Assembly (NCBI RefSeq): GCF_000732615.1
Contig: NZ_JPGL01000017.1
Location: forward strand, 1 to 64,000
Reading direction: 5' to 3'
DNA from: Burkholderia paludis
GTDB lineage: Bacteria; Pseudomonadota; Gammaproteobacteria; Burkholderiales; Burkholderiaceae
DNA: 64,000 nt
Numbering within the stretch: the stretch's first letter is position 1; the number at the start of each line of letters is the position of its first letter. Both the position numbers and the translations under genes were made by a program. Shown here piece by piece: positions 1 through 8,465 of this stretch. The notes beneath the pieces are model-generated. The model did no database searches. It was not told the origin of the DNA and saw only the letters and a list, made by a program, of their open reading frames with translations.

Positions 1-126
1 ACTCGGGAGTCGGGACTCGGGACTCGGGACTCGGGACTCGGGACTCGGGACTCGGGACTCGGGGCTCAGGACTCAGGACTCAGGACTCGGGGCTCGGCAT
101 ACGACATGCGACATGCGACATGCGGC
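1..126. repeat. Heptanucleotide tandem repeat array
   Basis: Bases 1-98 are fourteen 7-bp units. Most read ACTCGGG, with variants AGTCGGG, GCTCAGG, ACTCAGG and GCTCGGC. Bases 99-126 continue without a phase break as four more 7-bp units of another motif (ATACGAC, ATGCGAC twice, ATGCGGC). The array touches the window edge and may extend further left. It lies downstream of the aldehyde dehydrogenase gene, and I see no gene in it. A 7-bp unit is prone to slipped-strand length change. Confidence 0.95.
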
Positions 127-236
127 GGGCGGCACCGGCACCGGCCCGATCCATACGCCGCCATGAAAAACGGCACGCGGGCCGGCGCCATCGCCCGCCC
201 GCGTGCCGTCGCGGCACCGCGCTGCCTGCCCGTGCG

Positions 237-1670
237 CTACCGGCGCCGCACGACCATCAGCCGCAATTCGGTCATGTCCTCGATCGCGTAGCGGATCCCT
301 TCGCGGCCGAGGCCCGAATCCTTCACGCCGCCGTACGGCATGTTGTCGACGCGGAACGACGGCACGTCGTTGATCACGACGCCGCCGACCTCCAGCTCGT
401 CCCACGCACGCTGCGCATGCGTGAGCGAATCGGTAAACACGCCCGCCTGCAACCCGAAGTCGCTGTCGTTCACGCGCGCGAGCGCATCGTCGAACCGCTC
501 GAACTTCTCGAGGATCGCGACCGGGCCGAACGCCTCCTTCCGGTACAGGTCCTGCTCGCGCCCGACGTTCTCCAGCAGCGTCGCCTCGAACATCGCGCCG
601 TCGACCTTGCCGCCCGCGACGATCCTCGCGCCCGCCGCGACGGCCGCATCCATCCAGCCGGACAGCCGGCGCGACTCGCCTTCGGAGATCATCGGGCCGA
701 CGAAGGTTGCCGGGTCCTTCGGATCGCCCATCTTCAGCGAACGCGTCTTCGCGACCAGCTTCTCGCGCAGCGCGTCGTAGAGATCGGCATGCACGAGGAT
801 CCGCTGCACGCCGATGCAGCTCTGGCCGGACTGGTAGTACGCGCCGAACGCGAGACGCTCGACCACGTAGTCGAGCCGGTCGCGCTGATCGGCATCGACG
901 ATCGCGGCCGCATTGCCGCCGAGTTCCAGCACGACTTTCTTCTTGCCGGCCTTCTCCTTCAGCGCCCAGCCGACCGCGGGCGACCCCGTGAACGACAGCA
1001 GCTTGAACCGCTCGTCGGTCGTGAACAGGTCGGCGCCGTCGCGATGCGCGGGCAGCACCGAAAACGCGCCCTTCGGCAGGTCGGTTTCCGCGAGCACCTC
1101 GCCGATGATCAGCGCGCCGATCGGCGTGCGGCTCGCGGGCTTCAGCACGAACGGGCAGCCGGCCGCGAGCGCCGGCGCGACCTTGTGCGCGGCGAGGTTC
1201 AGCGGGAAGTTGAACGGCGAGATGAACGAGCACGGACCGATCGGCACGCGCTTCGTGTAGCCCGTATAGCCCTGCGCACGCGCGGAGATCTCGAGGTTGA
1301 CGATCTCGCCGTCGATGCGCACCGATTCCTCGGAGGCCACGCGGAACGTGTCGATCAGCCGCGTCACTTCGCCCTTCGAATCGTTGATCGGCTTGCCGGC
1401 CTCGATGCACAGCGCCTCGGCCAGCTCGTCGAAGCGCTCGCGAAAGCGCGTGACGCAATGGTCGAGCACCGCCTGCCGCCGGTACGCGGGCAGCTCGCGC
1501 ATCGGTTTCGCGGCGTCGACCGCCGCGCCGATCGCCGCGTCGATCGCCCTGGCATCGGCCAGCGCGACCCGTGTCGCGACCTGGCCGCTGAACTTGTCCG
1601 TCACGTCCAGATCGGTGTTCGCGTACACGGCCTCGTTGGCGAGGTAGTACGGATAGGTTTCCTTCAGCAT
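237..1670 (-). CDS. NAD(P)-dependent aldehyde dehydrogenase family protein
   Basis: A 477-residue cytoplasmic enzyme of the ALDH superfamily, which oxidises an aldehyde to the carboxylate with NAD(P)+. The catalytic Cys is C285 in SGQSCIGVQR and the general base is E249 in LELGGN; the nucleotide-site segment SPFNFPLNL lies near residues 151-159. Length is typical. The ATG at 1670 follows a good AGGAG site, and the gene begins 29 bp after the acetolactate-synthase-like gene on the same strand, so the two are probably co-transcribed. The sequence resembles the lactaldehyde / non-phosphorylating GAPDH branch, but the substrate cannot be read from it. A much longer open frame upstream is only overlap with the neighbour. 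Confidence 0.9.
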   Translation of the reverse strand: MLKETYPYYLANEAVYANTDLDVTDKFSGQVATRVALADARAIDAAIGAAVDAAKPMRELPAYRRQAVLDHCVTRFRERFDELAEALCIEAGKPINDSKGEVTRLIDTFRVASEESVRIDGEIVNLEISARAQGYTGYTKRVPIGPCSFISPFNFPLNLAAHKVAPALAAGCPFVLKPASRTPIGALIIGEVLAETDLPKGAFSVLPAHRDGADLFTTDERFKLLSFTGSPAVGWALKEKAGKKKVVLELGGNAAAIVDADQRDRLDYVVERLAFGAYYQSGQSCIGVQRILVHADLYDALREKLVAKTRSLKMGDPKDPATFVGPMISEGESRRLSGWMDAAVAAGARIVAGGKVDGAMFEATLLENVGREQDLYRKEAFGPVAILEKFERFDDALARVNDSDFGLQAGVFTDSLTHAQRAWDELEVGGVVINDVPSFRVDNMPYGGVKDSGLGREGIRYAIEDMTELRLMVVRRR

Positions 1671-1699
1671 GGAACGGCTCCTTCCGGTGAGCGGGGGCT

Positions 1700-3340
1700 T
1701 CAGAGCTGCGCCGACAGGCGCTTGATCTCGCGGTTCAGCACGCGTTCGTTGTCCGAATAGTCGATCGGCACGTCGATCACGTGCACGCCCGGCGACGACA
1801 GGCACTCGCGCAGCAGCGGCTCGAGATCGTCGGCCGCCTCGACGCGGTGCCCGTGTGCGCCGTAGCTTTGCGCATACGACACGAAATCGGGGTTCTGCAG
1901 CGTCATCGCGAAATCGGGGAAGTTCATGTTCTCCTGCTTCCAGCGAATCATCCCGAACGCATCGTCGCGCAGGATCATCACGACGATGTCGAGCTTCAGC
2001 CGGACGGCCGTTTCGAGCTCCTGGGAATTCATCATGAAGCCGCCGTCGCCGCACACGGCGATCACCTTGCGCTGCGGATGCACGATCTTCGTCGCGATCG
2101 CCGACGGCACGCCCGCGCCCATCGACGCGAGCGCGTTGTCGAGCAGCAGCGAGTTCGGCTCGTGCGCGCGCCAGTAGCGCGCGAACCAGATCTTGTACAT
2201 GCCGTTGTCGAGACAGACGATCCCGTCGACCGGCAGCGCGTTGTACAGGTCGTTGACGATGCGCACCGGGTACATCGGGAAGCGCGGATCGTGCTGGCCC
2301 TTCTCCAGATGCGCGTCGAAATGCTCCTTGATCATCGCGAAGCGCGCGAAATCCCAGTGCGGCTGCGGGACGACCGCCTCCTTCATCTGCCACACCGCGT
2401 TCGCGATGTCGCCGACCACCTCGATCTGCGGAAAATACACGGGATCGACCTGCGCGCCGAGGAAGTTCACGTGGATCACGGTCTTGTCGTCCGCGCGCAT
2501 GAAGAACGGCGGCTTCTCGATCACGTCGTGGCCGACGTTGATGATGCAGTCCGCGTGTTCGATCGCGCGGTGCACGAAATCGCCGTCGGACAGCGTCGCG
2601 TTGCCGAGCCACAGCGGGTGCGTCTCGTCGATCACGCCCTTGCCCATCTGCGTCGTGAAGAACGGGATGCCCGTCTTGTCGACGAATTCGCCGAGGATCT
2701 TGCGGGTGGTCTTGCGGTTGCCGCCCGCGCCGATCATCAGCAGCGGATGGCGCGCGGCCTGGATCGCGGCGACCGCGTGCGCGACCGCCTTCTCCTCGGC
2801 CACCGGCCGCCGGCTGTAGCTGCGCGGGATCGGCTGGCCGTCGCCCTCCTCGTGCGCGATGTCTTCCGGCAGCTCGAGGTGCGCGGCGCCCGGGCGCTCT
2901 TCCTCCGCGCGGCGGAACGCCTCGCGCACGGCCGACGGGATGTTGCCGATCGACACGATCTGCCGCGTGAACTTCGTGAGCGGCTGCATCATGCCGACCA
3001 CGTCGACGATCTGGAAGTGGCCCTGCTTGCTGGACTTGATCGGCTTCTGGCCGGTGATCATCAGCATCGGCATGCCGCCGAGCTGCGCGTACGCGGCGGC
3101 CGTCACGAAGTTCGTCGCGCCGGGGCCGAGCGTCGCGAGACACACGCCGGTGCGCCCCGTCAGGCGGCCGTAGGTGGCGGCCATGAAACCGGCCGCCTGC
3201 TCGTGCCGGGTCAGCACGAGCTTGATCTTCGAGCGCCGCAGCGATTCGAGCAGATCGAGGTTTTCTTCGCCGGGAATGCCGAACACGTACTCGACGCCTT
3301 CGGCTTCCAGCGCCTTCACGAACAGATCCGATGCTTTCAT
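1700..3340 (-). CDS. Acetolactate-synthase-like ThDP-dependent enzyme (catabolic AlsS type)
   Basis: A 546-residue thiamine-diphosphate enzyme with the three-domain architecture of acetohydroxyacid synthase large subunits. The N-terminal PYR domain carries the catalytic Glu region (FGIPGEENLD, residues 20-29). A central domain follows, and the C-terminal PP domain has the ThDP/Mg motif CGDGGFMMNSQE. These enzymes condense two pyruvates to acetolactate. No regulatory small-subunit gene is adjacent, which favours a catabolic AlsS-like enzyme over the biosynthetic IlvB/IlvH complex. The start at 3340 (MKASDLF) matches family starts; an in-frame extension to 3382 is unlikely. The downstream aldehyde dehydrogenase suggests the pair handles a keto-acid-derived aldehyde. 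Confidence 0.85.
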   Translation of the reverse strand: MKASDLFVKALEAEGVEYVFGIPGEENLDLLESLRRSKIKLVLTRHEQAAGFMAATYGRLTGRTGVCLATLGPGATNFVTAAAYAQLGGMPMLMITGQKPIKSSKQGHFQIVDVVGMMQPLTKFTRQIVSIGNIPSAVREAFRRAEEERPGAAHLELPEDIAHEEGDGQPIPRSYSRRPVAEEKAVAHAVAAIQAARHPLLMIGAGGNRKTTRKILGEFVDKTGIPFFTTQMGKGVIDETHPLWLGNATLSDGDFVHRAIEHADCIINVGHDVIEKPPFFMRADDKTVIHVNFLGAQVDPVYFPQIEVVGDIANAVWQMKEAVVPQPHWDFARFAMIKEHFDAHLEKGQHDPRFPMYPVRIVNDLYNALPVDGIVCLDNGMYKIWFARYWRAHEPNSLLLDNALASMGAGVPSAIATKIVHPQRKVIAVCGDGGFMMNSQELETAVRLKLDIVVMILRDDAFGMIRWKQENMNFPDFAMTLQNPDFVSYAQSYGAHGHRVEAADDLEPLLRECLSSPGVHVIDVPIDYSDNERVLNREIKRLSAQL

Positions 3341-3706
3341 GGGGGACTCTCGGTTGATGCCGCCTGCCCGGCATACGGACACGCGGCGTACATGACGCGC
3401 GCCGGCCTACGGCGCGCGGACGCTTACCTACTGGACACAGACCACGGCACTGCCCGCCGCGCGACACAACGTGCACGGCGGTGCCCTCCGGATGCCGGAG
3501 GACGAACGGACCCGCCCGCGCGCGCGCGGCGGGTGCGCACGGGCGGCAAGGACGTTTTCGATTGTAGACGGATTCGAAAAATTCCGACGTCCGCAGGTTG
3601 CCTGATTCGCGCGCGGCGCGCCCATCGGCCAGACGGCCATTACGCCGACAAACGACGCGCGCGGCCTTATGGTGAAGGCCATGCACACCACCCGGATATG
3701 TGAACC
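3341..3706. other. Intergenic region
   Basis: A 366-bp gap between the divergent acetolactate-synthase-like gene and the toxin gene. It should hold the promoter of the former. A TACAAT hexamer lies on the minus strand at 3561-3566, but I found no convincing -35 with it. No gene is visible. Confidence 0.5.
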
Positions 3707-3710
3707 ATGG

Positions 3711-3739
3711 TTGACACACCGCTATCGATGACATACAGT
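3711..3739 (+). promoter_or_regulatory. Sigma-70-like promoter overlapping the toxin start
   Basis: A perfect -35 (TTGACA, 3711-3716), a 17-bp spacer and the -10-like TACAGT (3734-3739). Transcription would begin near 3746, downstream of both candidate ATG starts of the toxin (3707 and 3728). Confidence 0.5.
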
Positions 3740-4045
3740 GCTCCAACCCTCAGCATCCGAACCACCTGCGTGTTCGACGCATGGTTCGCCGCGCTGCCGG
3801 ACCGCATCGCGAAGCGCCGCATCCAGGCACGCATCGACCGCCTGTCGATGGGCAATCCGGGCGACTGGAAATCCGCCGGCTCGCCGGTCGTCGGAATGCG
3901 GATCGACCACGGCCCCGGCTACCGCGTCTATTACGTGCGGCGCGGAACGATCTGGGTCGTCCTGCTCTGCGGCGGCGATAAATCGACGCAACAGGCCGAC
4001 ATCCGGGCCGCGCACGCGATGCTTGCGCATCTCGACATGGAGTAA
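3728..4045 (+). CDS. RelE/ParE-superfamily toxin (HigB-like, Gp49/addiction-module-killer type)
   Basis: A 105-residue protein from ATG 3728; an in-frame ATG at 3707 would add seven residues. It has the signature of the addiction-module killer family: FDAWFAALPDRIAKRRIQAR, then GNPGDW, RIDHGPGYRVYYV and LLCGGDKSTQ. In this family the compact basic RelE fold inhibits translation, usually by mRNA cleavage. The antitoxin gene begins 3 bp after its stop, in the toxin-first order typical of this subfamily. The start is uncertain because a strong promoter-like sequence overlaps it; GTG 3770 is a later alternative that would lose the first beta strand. Confidence 0.85.
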   Translation: MTYSAPTLSIRTTCVFDAWFAALPDRIAKRRIQARIDRLSMGNPGDWKSAGSPVVGMRIDHGPGYRVYYVRRGTIWVVLLCGGDKSTQQADIRAAHAMLAHLDME

Positions 4046-4048
4046 TCG

Positions 4049-4348
4049 ATGGACAAGATCAGCACCCGGCCGTGGGATTCGGCCGACCACCTGAAGACCG
4101 AAGACGACATGGCCGATTATTTCGAAGCGTGCCTGCAGGAAGCCGGCGACGATCCGGCCTTCATCGCGCACGCGCTCGGCGTGATCGCACGCGCACGCGG
4201 CATGTCGCAAGTCGCGCGCGACGCGGGCCTGTCGCGCGAAGGGCTGTACAAGGCGCTGTCGCACGACGGCAACCCGAGCTTCGGCACGATCCTGAAGGTC
4301 ATCAAGGCGCTCGGCCTGCAACTGCACGGCGCGAAGGCGCACGCGTAA
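4049..4348 (+). CDS. HigA-like helix-turn-helix antitoxin (addiction module antidote)
   Basis: A 99-residue partner of the upstream toxin. Residues about 42-88 form a helix-turn-helix (IARARGMSQVARDAGLSREG, then LYKALSHDGNPSFGTILKVI) of the probable addiction module antidote family. The N-terminal segment (WDSADHLKTEDDMADYFEA) is the family's toxin-neutralising region. The protein should bind the toxin and repress the operon. The ATG is 3 bp after the toxin stop, consistent with translational coupling. No mobile-element genes flank the pair. Confidence 0.9.
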   Translation: MDKISTRPWDSADHLKTEDDMADYFEACLQEAGDDPAFIAHALGVIARARGMSQVARDAGLSREGLYKALSHDGNPSFGTILKVIKALGLQLHGAKAHA

Positions 4349-4411
4349 CGCGCATGACGCGCCGGCGCGCGGCGTCGCATCCGCTCCGCGATCGCGCTGC
4401 CCGCGGCCGCC

Positions 4412-5698
4412 TCAGTGCAGCCACCCGGCCGCCCAGCGCGGCACCAGCGACACCAGATACAACCCGAGCCCGATCAGCCCGCCGACCAGCGTGCCGTTGA
4501 TGCGGATGTACTGCAGGTCCTTGCCGATGTTCAGTTCGATCTGCCGCGACATCTCGCGCGCGTCCCAGTTGCGCACCGTGTCGCGAATGTGGCGCATCAG
4601 GAAATCGGCAAAATCCGGCGCCATCTCGTGCACGGCCTTCTCCACATGCTCGTTCAGCGACGCGCGCAGCGCCGGGCTTTCCGCGAGCCGCGCGCCCAGC
4701 CAGCCGCCGAGCGTCGCGGCCTGCCGGTGCAACGTCGAATCGGGGCGCGCGAGGTCCGCCTTCAGCCACGCGCGCAGCTGGTCCCACAGGTCGCGCACGT
4801 AGCCGTTGAACGCATCGCCGTCACGGATATAGCGCCTGATCTCCTCGCCCTTCGCGATGAACGCGGGGTCGTGCTTCAGCCGCTCGGTCAGCCGCGCGAC
4901 CGTCCGGTCGAAACGTTGCCGCAGCTCGTGCTCGGGGTCGGCCGCTACGCCTTCCAGCACGCGGCTCACCGCGCTGGCGAGCATCCGCGCGCCGTTCTCG
5001 CCGAACCATTGCGTCGGCATGATCTTCTCGATCTTCGGGTATTGCGTTTTCAGCCATTCGACGATGAAACCCGCGATCACCTCGCGGTTCTCCTCCTTGT
5101 CGAGCACGTCGACCACCTGTTCGATCGCATCGTCGAGCAGCACCTGGTGGCGCCCGTCCTTCGTCAGCGTGTCGAGAATCGCGCCGGCCGATTGCGACAG
5201 GTCGACCCGGTCGAGCCCCGCGCGGAACGCGTCGTGGACGAACGACTGGATGCGCGCATCGTCGGTCATGTCGAGCGCGAAGCTCATCAGCTTCGTCACG
5301 TAGCCGCCGAGCGCGTCGGTGTTCGCCGGCTCGCCGAGCCACGCGCCGAGCTTCCGCGCGGGATCGTGCTGGCGGATCTGCGCGGCGAGCGCGTCGGGCC
5401 CGAGGAACTTCTCGCGCACGAACACCGCGAGGTTGTCGGCGATCTTGTCCTTGTTCTTCGGAATGATCTCGGTATGGCGTGACACGAACGGAATCGGCAC
5501 GCGACGGAACAGCGCGACGACCGCGAACCAGTCGGCCAGCGCGCCGACCATCGCGGCCTCGGCCACCGCCTTGAAACCGTCGACCCACGGGCCGCGCGGC
5601 AGCAGGATCGTCGTGACGAACACCGCGACGGCGGCCAGCAGCAGCCACAGTGCGCGGCGCTTGCTTCGTTTCAGTTCGAGGGCTTTGTCTGGCGTCAT
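4412..5698 (-). CDS. DUF445 family membrane protein (YjiN-like)
   Basis: A 428-residue protein with one clear N-terminal membrane segment near residues 15-34 (ALWLLLAAVAVFVTTILLP). The DUF445 hallmark GALADWFAVVALFRRVPIPF follows, with the conserved segment HTEIIPKNKDKIADNLAVFV. A long, probably helical region comes next, and a second hydrophobic stretch closes the C-terminus (GLIGLGLYLVSLVP). The molecular role of DUF445 proteins is not established. The ATG at 5698 starts the basic segment before the first membrane helix. It is a single gene, tail to tail with the antitoxin gene. Confidence 0.88.
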   Translation of the reverse strand: MTPDKALELKRSKRRALWLLLAAVAVFVTTILLPRGPWVDGFKAVAEAAMVGALADWFAVVALFRRVPIPFVSRHTEIIPKNKDKIADNLAVFVREKFLGPDALAAQIRQHDPARKLGAWLGEPANTDALGGYVTKLMSFALDMTDDARIQSFVHDAFRAGLDRVDLSQSAGAILDTLTKDGRHQVLLDDAIEQVVDVLDKEENREVIAGFIVEWLKTQYPKIEKIMPTQWFGENGARMLASAVSRVLEGVAADPEHELRQRFDRTVARLTERLKHDPAFIAKGEEIRRYIRDGDAFNGYVRDLWDQLRAWLKADLARPDSTLHRQAATLGGWLGARLAESPALRASLNEHVEKAVHEMAPDFADFLMRHIRDTVRNWDAREMSRQIELNIGKDLQYIRINGTLVGGLIGLGLYLVSLVPRWAAGWLH

Positions 5699-6026
5699 GG
5701 GCAACCGGTCGGGCGAAGGATGCCGCCAATATGCACCGAGTCGGCGCCCGCCGACAAATGGCCGCCCCTGATTAACGGCCGGCCGCCGAGGCATCGGCCG
5801 GACCGTCGGGGCCATTTCCGCCCCGCTTTTCGTACACGCGTTTCATTCGGCGCGGCACCGGCCGCGCCCCTTCGCGACAGCCCTCCGACGCCGCGCATCG
5901 CCCGCTCGGCCCCGCCAGCCGGGCTGTCTCTCAATGTCGTGTTTACCCGGATAGCACGACGTCGTTGCGTCCGCTCAGACTGTATTCACATTTCGAGACA
6001 CTGTCTCTCATATAGAGACGAACATC
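5699..6026. other. Intergenic region with IclR operator
   Basis: A 328-bp gap between the divergent DUF445 and iclR-type genes. The last 35 bp hold the GAGAC/GTCTC operator candidate described separately. I see no gene in the rest. Confidence 0.5.
5995..6019. promoter_or_regulatory. Operator candidate of the IclR-type regulator
   Basis: Three alternating half-sites make two nested palindromes: GAGAC-ACT-GTCTC (5995-6007) and GTCTC-N7-GAGAC (6003-6019). They end 7 bp before the regulator's start codon. This fits autoregulation by a dimeric or tetrameric IclR-family protein, which is inferred. Confidence 0.6.
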
Positions 6027-6767
6027 ATGCTCAAGACACTCAGCAGCGCACTGCAACTGATGCAGTACTTCACCGCCCGCCAGGCCGTATGGGGCGTCCG
6101 CGAACTCGCGAAGGAGAGCGGCGTGCATCACGCGATCGTCCATCGCGTGCTCGCGACGTTCGCGGCCGAGGGCTACCTCGTGCAGGACGACGCGGGCCGC
6201 TATGCGCTCGGCCTGCGCTGGTTCGAGATGGGCGAGATCGTGCGGCGCTCGCTGTCGCCGTCGCAAATCGTCGAACCCGCGCTGCATCGGCTCGCGCAGC
6301 AAAGCGGCGAGACCGTGTTCCTGTCGTTGCTCGACGGCTACGAAGGGCTGTGCCTCGACATCGCGCACGGCGACCAGCAGTTGCGTTTCTCGATCGAGGA
6401 AGGCCAGCGCTTCGCGCTGCATGCGGGCGCGCACGGCAAGGCGATCCTCGCGTTCCAGCCCGATCCGGTGCGCGACGAAGTCTTCGCCCGCGCGACGCGG
6501 GCCGGCCAGACCGTCGATCGCGCGGCCGTCGAGGCGCGCCTCGAGGTGATCCGCGAGAGCGGCTGGGCCTATACGCGCGAAGAAGCCGCCACCGGCGTCG
6601 CGGGCCTCGCGGTGCCGCTCACCGCGAAGGGCAGCCGCTCGGTCGCCGGATCGCTCGCGATCTCCGGGCCGATGCAGCGCCTCGACGAATCGGCCGTGCC
6701 GCGCCTGCTCGACGCGCTGAACGACGCGCGCCGCAAGATCGAGGGCGTGCTCAGCCTGATGCGCTGA
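6027..6767 (+). CDS. IclR-family transcriptional regulator
   Basis: A 246-residue regulator. The N-terminal winged helix (residues about 5-60; WGVRELAKESGVHHAIVHRV) is followed by a GAF-like IclR effector domain (GETVFLSLLDGYEG and GVAGLAVPLTAKG). It is the first gene of a same-strand series encoding an OPT transporter, PLP enzyme, peptidase E, porin and DUF1177 protein, so it probably controls peptide uptake and breakdown. The effector is unknown. The ATG lies 7 bp after an inverted-repeat cluster that may be its own operator. Confidence 0.9.
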   Translation: MLKTLSSALQLMQYFTARQAVWGVRELAKESGVHHAIVHRVLATFAAEGYLVQDDAGRYALGLRWFEMGEIVRRSLSPSQIVEPALHRLAQQSGETVFLSLLDGYEGLCLDIAHGDQQLRFSIEEGQRFALHAGAHGKAILAFQPDPVRDEVFARATRAGQTVDRAAVEARLEVIRESGWAYTREEAATGVAGLAVPLTAKGSRSVAGSLAISGPMQRLDESAVPRLLDALNDARRKIEGVLSLMR

Positions 6768-6821
6768 GCCCATACCGCCCCCCAAAAAACGACAGACATC
6801 AGGCATCAGGAGGAGAAACCC

Positions 6822-8441
6822 ATGAACGCCCAGCAAGACGCGCCGGCCGGAGAGCCGGCCGCGCCCGCCACCCCGTCCGGCGCCCCGCGCGTCCGGTTCG
6901 CCGAACCCGTGCTGCTGATCGTGTCGGTCGTGCTGTCCGTGCTCGGCGCGATCATCGGCATGCAGCTGATCGTGTCGCTCGGCATCTCGGCGAACACGTC
7001 CATCATCGGCGCGCTGATCGCGATCGTGTTCTCGCGCATCCCGCACGAACTCGCGCGGCGCTTCCGCGTGCTCGAACGCCAGAACCTCGTGCAGACGGCC
7101 ATTTCGTCGGCCACGTTCGGCGCGGCGAACTCGCTGATGATCCCGATCGGCGTGCCGTACGCGATGGGCATGCCCGAGCTGGCAACGCCGATGCTGATCG
7201 GCGCGCTCGCCGCGATGCTCGTCGACGGCACCATGCTCTACCTGCTGTTCGGCAGCCGGATCTTCCCGGCCACGGGCAGCTGGCCGTCGGGCGTCGCGAC
7301 CGCCGAAGCGATCTGGGCCGGCGACCGCGGCGGCCGCAAGGCCGCGTTCCTCGGCATCGGCGTCGCGGTTGGCGTGGCGGGCGCGTGGATCGGCATTCCG
7401 ATGTCCGCGTTCGGCGCGGCGTTCCTCGGCAACCTGGCGGCGCTGACCATGTTCGGCCTCGGGCTGCTGATCCGCGGCTACTCGGTCGCGCTGACCGGCG
7501 TCGATATCGCGAAAGCGTACATCCCGCACGGCGTGATGATCGGCGCGGGCATCGTCGCCATGCTGCAGGTGTCGACCGAGATCCGCCGCGCACGCCGCGC
7601 GCCGGTCGACGAAGCCGGCACGGGCGACGTGTCGCCGCAGCGCGCGGGCCGCATCCTCGGCCTCGGCTATGTCGTCTACATGCTGATCGCGCTCGTGATC
7701 GTGGGCTGCACCGGCGGCTTCTCGGAGATGTCGACCGGCATGCTGATCGTGTTCGTGCTGTACGCGGCGTTCTCGGCGTACATCCACGAGCTGATCGTCG
7801 GCATCGCCGCGATGCATTCGGGCTGGTTCCCGGCCTTCGCCGTCGCGCTGATCACGCTGACGATCGGCATCCTGATCGGCTTCCCTGCGCCCGCGCTCGC
7901 GGTGCTGGTCGGCTTCTCGGCCGCGACGGGGCCGGCCTTCGCCGACATGGGCTACGACCTGAAGACCGGCTTCCTGCTGCGCGGGTCGGGCCGGGACCCG
8001 GCGCTCGAAATGGCCGGCCGCCGCCAGCAGTTCCTCGCGGCGACGCTCGGCTTCGCCGTCGCCGGCATCGTGGTCGTGCTGTTTCACCACGGCTTCTTCA
8101 GCCGCGACATGCTGCCGCCGGTCGATCGCGTCTACGCGGCGTCGATCAAGGCCGGCTCGTCGTGGGACATCGCCCGCGACCTCGCGATCTGGGCCGTGCC
8201 CGGCGCGCTGCTGCAGTGGCTGGGCGGCGCAAGGCGCCAGCTCGGCGTGCTGCTGTCGACCGGCATGCTGCTCACCTCGCCGCTCGCGGGCTTCGCCGTG
8301 CTGACCGGCCTCGCGATCCGCTTCATCCTGCTGCGCACGCGCGGCGAACGCGACATCGCCGAGATGAGCGCGTTCGCGGGCGGCGTGATCGCGGGCGACG
8401 CACTCTTCAGCTTCACGCGCTCGCTCATCAAGCTCAAGTAA
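6822..8441 (+). CDS. OPT-family oligopeptide transporter
   Basis: A 539-residue polytopic inner-membrane protein with about 14 hydrophobic segments. It resembles the bacterial branch of the OPT (oligopeptide/YSL) family: an early segment ending near GALIAIVFSRIPHELARR, then SATFGAANSLMIPIGVPYAM. OPT proteins import small peptides or metal-chelate conjugates by proton symport. A peptidase E, a class V PLP enzyme and a porin follow at short spacing (24-56 bp), which favours peptide import here. The N-terminal 30 residues are Ala/Pro-rich and probably cytoplasmic. The ATG at 6822 follows an AGGAGG site. Confidence 0.82.
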   Translation: MNAQQDAPAGEPAAPATPSGAPRVRFAEPVLLIVSVVLSVLGAIIGMQLIVSLGISANTSIIGALIAIVFSRIPHELARRFRVLERQNLVQTAISSATFGAANSLMIPIGVPYAMGMPELATPMLIGALAAMLVDGTMLYLLFGSRIFPATGSWPSGVATAEAIWAGDRGGRKAAFLGIGVAVGVAGAWIGIPMSAFGAAFLGNLAALTMFGLGLLIRGYSVALTGVDIAKAYIPHGVMIGAGIVAMLQVSTEIRRARRAPVDEAGTGDVSPQRAGRILGLGYVVYMLIALVIVGCTGGFSEMSTGMLIVFVLYAAFSAYIHELIVGIAAMHSGWFPAFAVALITLTIGILIGFPAPALAVLVGFSAATGPAFADMGYDLKTGFLLRGSGRDPALEMAGRRQQFLAATLGFAVAGIVVVLFHHGFFSRDMLPPVDRVYAASIKAGSSWDIARDLAIWAVPGALLQWLGGARRQLGVLLSTGMLLTSPLAGFAVLTGLAIRFILLRTRGERDIAEMSAFAGGVIAGDALFSFTRSLIKLK

Positions 8442-8465
8442 TCCGTTTCACCGACAGGACCCCTG

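Noticed and set aside
237-3746. 1169-residue minus-strand open frame spanning two genes
   Set aside because: Only its last 477 residues are a protein family (aldehyde dehydrogenase). The rest is the shadow of the acetolactate-synthase-like gene in another frame, Arg/Ala-rich as expected for high-GC DNA.
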